From contig JAKTTT010000080.1 in NCBI GenBank assembly GCA_030581615.1, positions 1-64,000 of the forward strand: a stretch of DNA of 64,000 nucleotides, given 5' to 3'. This DNA is from Alloascoidea africana. Lineage: Eukaryota; Ascomycota; Alloascoideomycetes; Alloascoideales; Alloascoideaceae. The position numbers and the translations under genes are program-made. Of this stretch, positions 1-10,839 are shown piece by piece. The notes under the pieces are model-generated. The model saw nothing but the letters and a program-made list of their open reading frames with translations. It had not been told where the DNA came from and made no database searches. The first letter of the stretch is position 1; every line of letters begins with the position of its first letter.

Positions 1-2971
1 ATGGAACTGGCACAGTAGAAGAGATCTCACAGCTGGTCACAATGGTCTTGGTGATCGTAGTGTTGTCAGTAACCCAAGTCGTGATGTAGTGGCATCCAGA
101 GGAGGATGGAACTGGCACGCTAGATGAGACTGATCCAGAAGATGGAACTGGCACGCTAGATGAAACAAATCCAGAGGAAGATGGAACTGGCACTGTGGAA
201 GAAATCTCACAGCTAGTGATAATAGTTTTCGTGATCGTAGTGTGATCGGATACCCAGCTAGTGATATAGTGGCATCCTGAAGAGGATGGTACTGGCACGT
301 TTGAAGAGACCGATTCTGATGACGAGAGAGGAGGCACACTAGATGATCTAGATTCAGAAGACGGAACTGGTTCACTTGATGAGAAAGATTCTGAAGAAGC
401 AATTGGGATGCTTGATGAAAAGATGCTTGAAATAGTTGACAACGAGCTTGAGCTAAACTCACAGTTGTCTTCATTTTTCTTCCAACATATTGTGGGGCTG
501 TCAGCACCACCAGAATCACACCCGGTTCTGTAATCACAACTAACACCAATAAAATCATATTGAATGGAGATTTGAGAAATACAGTTGATCTCATTATTGT
601 ATGAGCTCACAGAGCGCGATGGCACTGTCAATGTGTATATGAAGTCCACAAAATTGACTGAAGTATCGTAGTCACCAGGAATATTATGGGAATAGAGAAC
701 GACAGATGGTCCTGTGAACTTGAGCTCCCAGAGGTTATCATTTCCAAGCGTGGTGGTTTCCAGTTTGACGTGCACTGTGACAGCATAGTCTCCACCTGAG
801 AGTTCAGAAACACTGATGACGTCGATTGTTCCAACTGGGCAACTGCTTCCTACTTTGCTGTTGTAAGTGGCATCTCCGCAAATGTCAACAAAGTCGCTGA
901 TTGCACAAGTGCCCGATGGAAGAGGTGTTACAGTTTTGGAGTTGGTGGTTTGTGATATTGTACTAGAGGAGGCTTCTGAAGATGCTGATGAGATGCTCTG
1001 TGCAGATGAGTAACAAGGAGTTGTGATTGTCTTAGAATATGTTGATTGCTTTGATGTCCAGGTTTTGACGAAAGTGCAATCTGATGGCACTGAACTAGAG
1101 GCTATTGGGCTAGATGATACCTCACAATCTGTGATAAATGTCTTGGTGTAAATCTGACCCTTGTTTGTGAATGTCTTTGTCTCGACGCATCCTGACTCAG
1201 AAGGCACTGTAATAGAAGATTGTATACTCTCACTAGATGATGTAGCTGAAGAAACGCTGTGCTGACTTGATGAAATTGCATCAGAAGAGCTACTGTATTG
1301 GCTTGAAGATGGAACAGACGAACCACTGTATTGACTTGATGATGAAATGCAATCGGAAGTGTAAGTGTTGACGTAAGTTGTACCTTTACTAGTCCAAGAA
1401 GTAGTGTAAATGCAACCACTCTCTATGGAAGAACTTGAGACAATAGAAAGGCTAGAGCTGAGTGTTTTGCTCGAGATCATGGAAGAACTTGAGACAACAG
1501 AAAGACTGGAGCTGAGTGTTTTGCTTGAGATCATGGACGAAGATTGAAGTAAACAATCAGAGCTATCTTTCTTCCAACATATTGTGGGGCTGTCAGCACC
1601 ACCAGAATCACACCCGGTTCTGTAATCACAACTAACACCAATAAAATCATATTGAATGGAGATTTGAGAAATACAGTTGATCTCATTATTGTATGAGCTC
1701 ACAGAGCGCGATGGCACTGTCAATGTGTATATGAAGTCCACAAAATTGACTGAAGTATCGTAGTCACCAGGAATATTATGGGAATAGAGAACGACAGATG
1801 GTCCTGTGAACTTGAGCTCCCAGAGGTTATCATTTCCAAGCGTGGTGGTTTCCAGTTTGACGTGCACTGTGACAGCATAGTCTCCACCTGAGAGTTCAGA
1901 AACACTGATGACGTCGATTGTTCCAACTGGGCAACTGCTTCCTACTTTGCTGTTGTAAGTGGCATCTCCGCAAATGTCAACAAAGTCGCTGATTGCACAA
2001 GTGCCTGTTGGCGTGTTCCCATTTGTAGTCTTTGTTTTAGATTTGGAAGTTGACGGGGTGGGCTTTTCTGAAGAGCTGTCGTCACCTTTGGAAGACTTTG
2101 CGGTAGAACTTGTCACACTCTGAGAAGAAGATACAGTTACAGGAACAGAATTGATTGAAGACTTCAGTGTGCTGGATTTTGTAGACTTTTCTGTACTCTC
2201 ATCACTTTGCTCTCTTTCAGAAGTAGAAATTCCTCCAGAACTGGTTGAACTGAATTTTGTAGACTTTCCTGTACTTTCAGTGGAGCTACTCTCATCTCTT
2301 TCAGAAGTCGAAATTTCTTGGGAACTGGTTGAGCTGCTAATTGGAGTTTTAATTTCGGATGTACTAGACTTGGTGATGAGTGTAGCTAAAGTGTAAAGAG
2401 GTTAGTTTCAATGCGTAGAGGGTTGGGTGTTGGAAAATAGTAACATACTTTTTGAGGACGATGTGGTAACTTTTCCCTTTTTCCAACAAACAGTGGGACT
2501 ATCTGCACCACCCGAATCACAGCCTGTTCGATAGTCACAACTGACACTTTTGAAATCATACTGAATTGCGATTTGAGATATACATTGGATATCTCCTGAA
2601 TAGTCGGAGACGGCAGAAGATGGAATGTTCAAAATGTGTGAGAAATCTATGCTGTTCAAACTAGAATCATAGTTTCCAGGAATATTGGTCGAATATAGAA
2701 TGTCATTTCTAGGCGAGGTAAATTTCAATTCTTTCAGGTTGGAGTTACCCAATGAGTTTGTCTCAAGTTTAACACTGACGGAAACATCGTATGACCCATC
2801 GGTTTTTTGTTGGACGTTTGATACTTCGATAGAGCCTACTGGGCAACTGCTTCCCTTTTTTGAATTGAATTCATTTGTTGAACATATGTTAACAAAATCG
2901 ATTGAGGTTGCCGACGCGGAAAGAATGGAATTAGCCAACAGTACAGGCAGTACTGTCCTTTTAAATATCAT
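1..2971 (-). CDS. Large secreted Ser/Thr-rich cell-wall/adhesin-type protein (3' part outside window)
   Basis: The ATG is at 2971. Exon 1 (2449-2971) encodes a signal peptide (about 22 residues ending SASA) and one copy of a ~145-residue domain. An intron (2386-2448, donor GTATGT, branch CTAAC, acceptor TTTAG) joins exon 2, which stays open to the window edge. Exon 2 starts Ser/Thr/Lys-rich, then carries two more domain copies (1568-2005, 476-913) with conserved Cys and motifs SSCPVG, CDYRTGCDSGGADSP and CWKK. Between them lie Ser-rich stretches (SSVPVPSS-type) and five ~24-residue Cys-flanked modules of the form GC-x-YTT-W-T-x(3)-TT-x-T-KT-x(3)-DC. This architecture is that of yeast mannoproteins and adhesins; the GPI end is expected off-window. 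I do not recognise the repeated domain. That it is surface-exposed and O-mannosylated is inference. Confidence 0.85.
476..913 (-). repeat. Adhesin domain copy 3, exact direct repeat
   Basis: This 438-bp block (146 codons) is identical, base for base, to 1568-2005. The offset is 1092 bp, a multiple of three, so the reading frame is kept. It encodes the whole unrecognised domain from its first Cys to the ICWK motif. Confidence 0.95.
1425..1532 (-). repeat. Two tandem 54-bp units in the adhesin linker
   Basis: Units 1425-1478 and 1479-1532 differ at only a few bases. Each encodes 18 residues of a Ser-rich linker (core SMISSKTLSSSLS). This is the kind of in-frame minisatellite that changes length in yeast cell-wall genes. 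Confidence 0.85.
1568..2005 (-). repeat. Adhesin domain copy 2, exact direct repeat
   Basis: Identical partner of 476-913. The first copy, in exon 1 (about 2481-2900), is clearly related in protein but diverged in DNA. Exact identity of copies 2 and 3 implies very recent duplication or gene conversion. Confidence 0.95.
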
Positions 2972-3996
2972 CCTGAATTAACAAGGAATTAGAAATTGAA
3001 ATTGAAAGAATGAAAAAACCCAAGCAAATGACTCAACACCAAAACTCTTGAAGAAAAAGTGAATTATGAAGAGAAATACAGAGAATATATATAGATGTCT
3101 CCGAAACGTGTAAAAAGAGAGAGAGATCACTCAGGGCGCTGTGAGTTAGGAAATAAGCAGGCAGACGAAAGATTAAACTGGCCTTCTGCGAGATAGATGT
3201 TTTGCACACGCAAGATTCATGCACTGAAGTATTTTAAAGGTCAACGCTAAAGAAAGCAGTTCAGAGAACGTCAAAGCATTGAGCAGTACATGAGCAAGGT
3301 ATAAAAGCAAATCTGTGAGTAAGCGTGGCTGCCGAAAAGTAAAACAGAGGCCTGCTTGAAGCACCGAAACAGAAGAATATAGTCTTACTTGATGTTTCTG
3401 TCTAACGCTCATGTAAAGGTACACGAACTTGGATAGTTCGATGACAGGAAAACGCATGCATGTTGTTACTCCTTACAGTAATTCAGATTCGGCTTACTAC
3501 AGAAATCTCCAAATATGGGTGGCTACATACATGATCTAGAACCCTTCTTTGCCGCTGATTCTTGCCTCTCGATATGTTCAGGTTACCAAGGATAAAAGTA
3601 AAATTAAGTGCTCAAAACGATCTCAGACTAAAACATTTTTTGATTAGAGCAAAGAACCGTCTTTTCCGAATTCCTATTTGCACAAAATCCATTTGATCGT
3701 TTTTTCGTGAGTTTCCAATAAACGGTGATACCCAGCGGATGACAAAAAATACAATTGACGTCCTCCTTGTTTGTTGCTGCTTACTGCACACTAGTTGTTC
3801 TATTTCGCTTTTCAGCTTCTGGAAGCAAAAATCAGCCAATATAATATCTCAATGCAGGTTGGAGATTGAGTAAGATGCCTCGTTTTTTCTCTGCAATCTC
3901 CGAATTGTATGGAACATACATGTTCTTCTAGTGTGCTTGTCGAAAATGTTTTAAATTTCCAATATTCTAAAGATTTTATTGTCTAGTAGAGATCTA
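2972..3996. other. Adhesin upstream region, no gene seen
   Basis: About 1 kb between the adhesin start and the transposon. The small ORFs here have no domain resemblance. It most likely holds the adhesin promoter; the transposon insertion at 3997 lies about 1 kb upstream of the start codon. Confidence 0.5.
3086..3093 (-). promoter_or_regulatory. TATA box of the adhesin gene
   Basis: TATATATA lies 115 bp upstream of the adhesin ATG, a normal distance for a TATA-driven yeast promoter. Cell-wall genes under strong regulation usually have TATA promoters. Confidence 0.5.
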
Positions 3997-4186
3997 CAGT
4001 ACCCCACAGAATGATCATATGTATTATTTTCTCATGTTTTGAACAACCGCCACCACTTCATTTCCATAGCCATGAATTTGCTTTTAGTCAGATAATGTAG
4101 CCGATAGAGTTGAGCACTGTAGTATAAATTAGAGTATTTTGGGTGTTTAGTGATGACTTAGGTTAGGCTGAATCGTTTTTGAGAAA
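3997..4186 (+). repeat. Left terminal inverted repeat, 190 bp
   Basis: Matches the reverse complement of 5388-5577 at 187 of 190 positions by direct reading. The three differences lie in the outermost eight bases, next to the TA. Confidence 0.9.
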
Positions 4187-4499
4187 ATGAAGATTGTGCG
4201 GCGGAGCAAATAAAATCAAGCCAATGTTAATCTATAATCCTTTCTAGTCATTCAACACCCCCTTTTTTTGGTCAGTCAGTAGATAGCATGTATGTTTGTA
4301 TAGCTAAGTCAAAAAATTGCTTTTTTCTTGTCCGCCCTTGGTCAATGAGAGTTTTGTCCGACTTTGAAAGCCTATTAACCTCAAAAACTACTTAAGTTCA
4401 AGAGAAGTGGTAAGAAAAAGATACGTGGCACAATGATCTGTTTCCAAAGCTGCAAATGACCCCAAGTATAAGATAGTTGAATTGAAAATGGGGAGTGCT

Positions 4500-5340
4500 T
4501 TCTTCCTCGCATCTCCAACTTGCAGAGCGACTCATTGACTCAGGAAAAGTCGAAAATGCAGTCCAAGGACAACGGGTTTTAAAAATGAAACTAATAGAAG
4601 TGTATCCGTTGACACGGCACGTCAAATGATAAAAAAGAGAGAGTTCAGAACTGTAGCACAAAAGAAAAAAAGATCGCTATTGATGCCTCGACCCCGCGAG
4701 ACTAGGTTAGTCTTTGTCGAAATTCACATAGACTGGATCTTCAATGACTGGAAGAAAGTTGAATGGTCTTACAACGAGTCTAAAACAAGCAGACTAGTCT
4801 CGGATGTGCGAAAATGATCTTGGACCGAAACAGCGAAGGAGAAAGACATTAAAGTATGGTGGTGAATTGGTGATGATATGAGGACGCATGTTCCGGCACG
4901 GAGTTGGTGTTTATTACAGGGTAGAAGGTAGAATGACGGCAAATGTTTGTATTGGAGTTTTAGATAAAAAAACTATTGGGTTTATTGGCGTTAAAAAGGA
5001 AGGAAGTGCGAGACGTTATCTTTCAACAAGAATGATCCCAAGCACACCGCGAAAGAACAAGAGAATGATTCGAAGCCAAAGGTATTGAACTGCTAAAATG
5101 GCCTGCTCAATCGCCAGACCCGAACCCAATTTAGCATCTATGGGAATATCTGAAAATCAAGCTTGGTGAACATCCAAAGCCACCTTCTGGAATTCCCCAA
5201 CTTCAAGCCATAATTGAAAAAAATTGCAAGGCAATTCCCTCCTCTTTTTGTCAGCATTTAATTGAGGGTATGCCAAAGAGAATTGATAAATTTTACAGGA
5301 AAAGGGGAGTATATTTGTTTATTGAGGAGTTTTATATAAC
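4500..5340 (+). pseudogene. Decayed Tc1-type transposase
   Basis: Recognisable transposase segments run in order but in different frames. There is an HTH-side piece (about 4535-4640, IDSGKVENAVQ), a middle piece (4626-4817), the block around 4885-5030 (GVGVYYRVEGRMTA) and the C-terminal block 5085-5330 (ELLKWPAQSPDPNPI, then HLWEYLKIKL). All three DDE positions are affected: the Asp expected in WSDES is missing (WSYNES), the frame shifts at the QQD motif, and the Glu after NPI is a TAG stop. The exact N-terminus could not be fixed. Confidence 0.8.
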
Positions 5341-5387
5341 TATAGGATTTAATACTACAATTTTTTGTTCCAAAGCACAAACATCAG

Positions 5388-5577
5388 TTTCTCAAAAACG
5401 ATTCAGCCTAACCTAAGTCATCACTAAACACCCAAAATACTCTAATTTATACTACAGTGCTCAACTCTATCGGCTACATTATCTGACTAAAAGCAAATTC
5501 ATGGCTATGGAAATGAAGTGGTGGCGGTTGTTCAAAACATGAGAAAATAATACATATGATCATTCTGTGGGATGCTA
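5388..5577 (-). repeat. Right terminal inverted repeat, 190 bp
   Basis: Reverse-complement partner of 3997-4186. The outer end reads TAGCATCCC where the left end reads CAGTACCCC; all inner positions match. Confidence 0.9.
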
Positions 5578-5579
5578 TA

Positions 5580-7137
5580 TATTCATTTTTTAAACACTGG
5601 TACCACTAAAACTAGAAATAAAACCAAATATTTGTTTCGCTTTCTCTGTTTGGGTAGACAAAATGCTTTGATCTCTTATATTACTTATATCGGGAAAATG
5701 CCTAATTGAAAATGCGATCACATCTGCTGTCATAAAAAAGGCTATAGGGGTTGGCAAACATTGTTGCTTATTTCAAGAGGTGGTTGTGCTCGCGAAAAGT
5801 AGTCTAGTTTGTGTCAAGTCTGTCCACAAACATGGTCGATTAAACACTTGATCTACTAGAACTGCAAGACTGCCTCATATCAAATAAAAGCAACTACTTA
5901 TGCTTTAAATCATGGTAAGAAAAAAGTGGAAGTTGGCTTAATCATAGAAAGTGACTTGTATACCAAAACGGTAATCCATTATGAAGTTAGCCAAATTAGG
6001 CATAGCAGTGGCAAACTGAGATTTTAATCTTAAGCTGTTATTCTTGACTATGCACCAGCAGACATCTTTTAATCACAAGATCAATAAAAATCTCAACATC
6101 TTGTTGAGGCTTGTTTAATATATCTACAAGTTTAGTATCAAAGACTCTGGTTGGGAGTGGTGAATCTGTTCTCAAAGTTTACTTCGGTTAGCAAACCTAC
6201 CCCTAACACTTCAATTAGACAATGGGCTCAATTTTGACTTCAGGCCTTATTTCTTTGGTTATCAATCATGTCTCTAAAAGTCCTTTGCATCGTAAAGTCT
6301 CTGAACATTACATAACGATTTTGTTCCACAACAGAGTATTGGCCTGTAACATCTCTTTTGTCATTGCCCTCCAGGTCGATATTCTAAAAACACTTTAATC
6401 TGTCACTTTCTTTGTGCGTCCTTGGATTTTAGTGCTTGATGTGCTTGTTATGTTTTGTCACAAGCTAAATAACCAGGTGAGCGAGCACAATTAACAAAAA
6501 CTGTTTCAGGCTTATTAGAGATATTGAAGGTCATCAGATCTGGAATTAGGATGCGAGATTTCGAGAAACATGCTCCTCATTATTCTTGAATTACTGAGAG
6601 TGATGGGTTTTTGGAAAGTTCAGCTTGAATTAAATTATTTGAAAACACAAACTTCAGAACAGATGCTGACGGCCTATGCAAAAATCCCTCTATATCTAAC
6701 ACCCTAAAGCGTTCCTCTTTGTGTCGCTCTACAAAGAAAGTTTTTATTATAGTCCCCAGGCCACAGCGCTTATACTTTATTTTGGTTAGGACAAATCTTT
6801 GGGGTGCATTACAGGCCTATAAGACTTTATTTCATTTGTAATAGAGAAGGGATCATGTTTGAGTTGAGTGAGCGATTGATTCCTTCAATTAATTTTACAA
6901 CTAAGAGCATCGAAAAAATGAATTCTAGCAAGATAAGTGATAGCAGAAATTAGCATGGCAAGTTAATACTAAGAATGAAGTTGTTCTATATCTTTGGTTA
7001 ATTTCAGAGTAAACAATGATTTTAATGAAACGGAGGAGGAGAATAAAGAATATATGCCCACGTCCGTAATGTCTTTTGTTCATTCCTCATTACACTCACC
7101 TCTTGAGCGGCTCACACCAGATTCACTTTCAAGTAAA
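5580..7137. other. Gene-poor stretch, nothing recognised
   Basis: AT-rich, with no ORF that resembles a family. Short open pieces on the minus strand (about 5,950-6,420) look vaguely like degraded coding sequence but match nothing I can name. No tRNA-like A/B-box pair was found. Confidence 0.4.
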
Positions 7138-7146
7138 ATGTCATGA
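7138..7146 (+). promoter_or_regulatory. Minimal overlapping uORF (ATG TCA TGA)
   Basis: A two-codon upstream ORF whose stop codon overlaps the next start in the arrangement ATGA (main ATG at 7143). Ribosomes that start at the first ATG would stop one base past the main start codon. Leaky scanning or reinitiation would be needed to read the 119-residue ORF. Confidence 0.45.
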
Positions 7147-7502
7147 CGAGACGCGCCAAAGTTAGTCAAGGAAACAACTTAAGACTAAGGAGATCTCTAG
7201 AAAAGATCAAAAGAAAATTAAAGAAATATGGACCACTGAAAGTTGCAGTCAATGTATTGAAGCTTTTGTGCACTCTTGGCCTCATTCTCTACCGAGGATT
7301 GGGCGCTCAGTGGGCGTTATTCGCGCTTCCCACAGGAATAAACAATCTGTGGAATATTGGCATGGCAGTTGTCTTCATCTGTCACGAAGCCTTCCCTGTG
7401 ATCTGGAAGTTCATAAAGGATACTTGGGAATTCATCAGGTGTAGAAGAAAAGCCAAAAAGATGTATGAATATCTGGAAGAACAGCAAAACATGAGGCAGT
7501 AG
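7143..7502 (+). CDS. Small basic protein with two predicted membrane segments, unknown
   Basis: 119 residues. A Lys/Arg-rich N-terminus (RRSLEKIKRKLKK) is followed by hydrophobic segments at about residues 34-65 (VNVLKLLCTLGLILY onward) and about 70-85 (IGMAVVFICHEAFPVI), and a charged C-terminus (RCRRKAKKMYEYLEEQQ). I recognise no family. It stands alone in a gene-poor region; the nearest firm gene is 3.3 kb away. Composition (amphipathic ends, plausible helices) favours a real gene over a chance ORF, but there is no independent support. The start is taken as 7143, the first ATG of this frame. Confidence 0.4.
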   Translation: MTRRAKVSQGNNLRLRRSLEKIKRKLKKYGPLKVAVNVLKLLCTLGLILYRGLGAQWALFALPTGINNLWNIGMAVVFICHEAFPVIWKFIKDTWEFIRCRRKAKKMYEYLEEQQNMRQ

Positions 7503-10500
7503 CTATTTAAACGCCGAAACTGCGAAGGGATGGATCAGTGTACAGAGCCCAATTCTTTGTTAAGATTCGAAAAAGTGATTGCTGTTTGGAATAAACCTGT
7601 GTCTCGCTAATGAATAATCTGGTTTTGGATCAGCTTAAATCACAAAACCAAAGCTAACAAGCCCATTAATGAATGATAATCAACTGCTTTCATTTATACA
7701 AACGGAGAAAAAATTCGCCCGTTCTGTTGCAAAAGTGAACGTTTCCTAGATTCTTGTAGCTGTATTATCGTAAATTTTATGGATAGCTAATCCCTTGTCA
7801 AGATTAAAATCAAGAGTATGCGAAAATATCATATAGGCCAAAAGGTATTCACACTTAGCCAGTTTGGAGTTCATTTTGAAGGTAACGCTTGCAAATAAAA
7901 ACAATCTCATTTATTCACTATTTTCACAGGAGAAAGAAAATAATAGCTTTTTGTTATTGAAGGAGATTTAAGAAAATCAAAGTCTCGATTTTAGAGGGCA
8001 AAATAGAAGCCGATGTCATTTAACGCCTAGCTTATTATTGTAAAAGTATTTGAAATTTACTAATGTTAAATGCAATTTCTTCTAACTTCGTAGCAGTCAT
8101 GATTTATTATTAACGTGAGTTTTGTAAAGACCGTCTGGATCTGAAAGGTCATTCAAATGACAAATAAGAGATGGATGGCAGAACAGAAAAACTACAGTAC
8201 CTGTACTCATAATATATTGAAACTTTTGCCTTGACCAAGCAATTTTGTAAGTTAAAAGAGTACAATGCTTCCGGCTCATCGAAACCTGGTCCCTGGTCAT
8301 GTTAACTTTGGAATGCCCGTAAATTATTGGCAGTTCCCTCTACAAATGTGGTGCAATTAAAAACACCTTCAGCGAAAAGTTGAAGGAAACTACAGACTAG
8401 GGAAAAGATATGTCAAATATGCCCCGTTGCTGTATAAATTAAAGGCTGGACGTGGACGTGAATTACAATTGAAATTGGGCTATGGGGAGGCACCAAAGTT
8501 GTCTGTTCAATTATTCCCTGTTCCTGGCCGCAAATGGATACAAACTCATGGAGCAATAGAGCATCAATTTACAATATGAAAATGGCATTTCAATTCGAGA
8601 AACAGTTTCTCTGAAAACGGAGCTTTTTTCAAAGTTAGTCGATTCGTGAAATTGATGGGTTTGGCTTGTGCTTCATTAGTAACATGTCCTGCTTTGTCAA
8701 GCTCGGATCTAGGTAGGAGTACATCATTTCCTTCCCAATTACAGTTCGAAATGAATCTGTGGACATTCATGGGCTAACATGTAAGTCCACGGTCTAATAA
8801 TGAAAACCACAATGTGGACTGTTATATTATTGGTTTTCTTTCGTTTTGTTACTACATGGAGACAGCAATTATTATAGCTGTGCCACCTTGGATAACTAAC
8901 ATTATTCTAACAATTAGTACTTGAATTGGAAAAGATTTTCAATTACTGCTTTTGAGAACCCCAATCTCTTTATTTCCACCCACAACATTCTCTCCTTTCA
9001 AAGGTTTGTACCAGAGCAATTCTGTACTCAAGAAAGAAGCCTGTTGCTAGTTTTCTAAAGAGCAACTAGGTGGAAAGAGACGATACGGAACATGAAAACC
9101 CCTACGGTCACTTACCATATTTGCTACGACTCTGGCTGCTGTGGTTTACATGACAACAGAAAAGCGAAAACCTTGATCACAAAATTTCTGCAGAAGGCAC
9201 CCAAAATACATAACAGAGCAATGGTGCAAGCAGTGTAGTACCAAATCTACCAGATACCGAAAATATCTCAAATCTTCGGACGTGCATTAAACAGTAGAAT
9301 AAGGAGAACAAAAAAACATAGAGATGCATATCGAGTGATGGAAACTGTGAAACACCTGCATCATACATATATGTGTATTGTACCAATCGTCCAAATCTTT
9401 ATACTTTTTGAGAAGCAGATTTTCCTTGCTTAGCTACACGCTCAAGTTTCTCAATTATTGACAGAGGGATTCTGATAAACAATCTGATTTCTTCACCATA
9501 ATGAAAAAGGTTTAGAAAAGTAGAATAGGTTGCCAATAGTAAACTGATTGCTTTCTTATGGACTATGCATCTTTCAAATTATTCTGATTAGTTTGCACTT
9601 ATACAGAAATTGGGATTTCCTAATAGATCGTATCTGACCCGCATAAACCTCCATGGCTGTATGCAACAGCAATACCTTCTCATCACCCAATTCACCGGAT
9701 TTTCAATCATACTTGACTTGTGCAAAGAAGCAAAGGTGCAGTTCACCAGTAAAAGTGAAAAATATGCCTTCCTTGCAGTAACTAACTTGAGCCGAACGAA
9801 CGCCTGTTGTGAGAAATAGCATTATCATCCGTCACAGTACAATTCAGATTTATGGCTTAGCCATGAACCTTGTTACAATTTGTGATACTAAACCTTTTGA
9901 ATTACAGTTTCGATGTTCGCCATTATCTAAAAACACGATTCCGATCGGAAAAACGAGCTGCATAGCTCTTATTAAATTGGTATTACTTCATCTGATTCAA
10001 AAGACTTGAATAATTGGGATCACAGATCAAAAGTTCATTGAATCAAACGCATAATAATGTTCCTTGTGATCACAGTTATTTCTTTTGAGGTCTTTTGGAC
10101 CGAACCCAAGTAGGCTGCTCTTGAGAATCACTTTGGATATTTTTCTTCATAATAGATATTTGTAAGGGTTCGGGTGACTATAGGTTCATGATTCACACAC
10201 TTCCTTGATGATTCCTCTATTGCTCTGTAGGAACTAGGCTATTTATATAACGGAATTCCTGGGCTGAAACCGGGATGCCATGAGGCAGGGACGTCCGTAT
10301 CCTAACAATATTCACCCCAGATGTTTTTACCCTGTCTTCAAACTTCTATCCAACTCTTATGATGGGTATATGATACTGTATTATTCTCTTTCCCGGTCAT
10401 TCAGGTATCCACATGTTACAACTTCCTCAGGAGAGTAATACTGAAAAGTAACGCAGTATAATGAATTGAAAACTATATGATCATAAGGAATACAAATGAC

Positions 10501-10839
10501 GATGACTAATGAGCAGGACCTGACTTTGGTAAAACTTCGTAAGGATGAAATTATTATTGTACAATAAGAAAAGCAATACCCTAGCATAACGAATATATTG
10601 CGATTGTTGCCGTGAGATGATCGTAATAAGCTTTGAATCTAAAGAGGTAGCTGTCCAGAATTTTCCTCAGATCAGGACAATTTCAAACCACCATCTCAAA
10701 GATCTCGACCCGGAAAAACACTTAAAAGTGCTAACCACTGATTCATAAACCCTTTATAAGACTTATGAAGTTAAGGGATCTTTAATGTGAATATGGAAAA
10801 GAGAATGGCAAAGTAAGTACTCTTGGTTAACACCTGGCG
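7503..10839. other. 3.3-kb stretch with no supported gene
   Basis: Only short ORFs (under 70 codons) without domain features on either strand. No tRNA boxes or long repeats were seen. I looked for small multi-intron genes by donor, branch and acceptor signals and found none that assembled into a known protein. Confidence 0.4.

Larger units (their letters stand above)
3997..5577 (+). mobile_element. Tc1/mariner-type DNA transposon, 1581 bp, non-autonomous
   Basis: The element is bounded by TA dinucleotides (3995-3996, 5578-5579) that fit a Tc1/mariner target-site duplication, and by 190-bp terminal inverted repeats. Its left end begins CAGTACCCC. Inside, on the plus strand, are recognisable Tc1 transposase segments: RTVAQKKK, DWKKVEWS, WPAQSPDPNPI, HLWEYLK and GMPKRID. 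The gene is broken (see the pseudogene entry), so the copy can move only if a transposase is supplied from elsewhere. Size and end structure are normal for fungal Tc1 elements. Confidence 0.88.

Noticed and set aside
5950-6420. Weakly protein-like pieces on the minus strand
   Set aside because: Short open stretches in more than one frame with no recognisable motif; not enough to name an element.
10381-10587. 68-codon minus-strand ORF
   Set aside because: Hydrophobic and Cys/Ile-rich without domain features; fits a chance ORF in an AT-rich gap.
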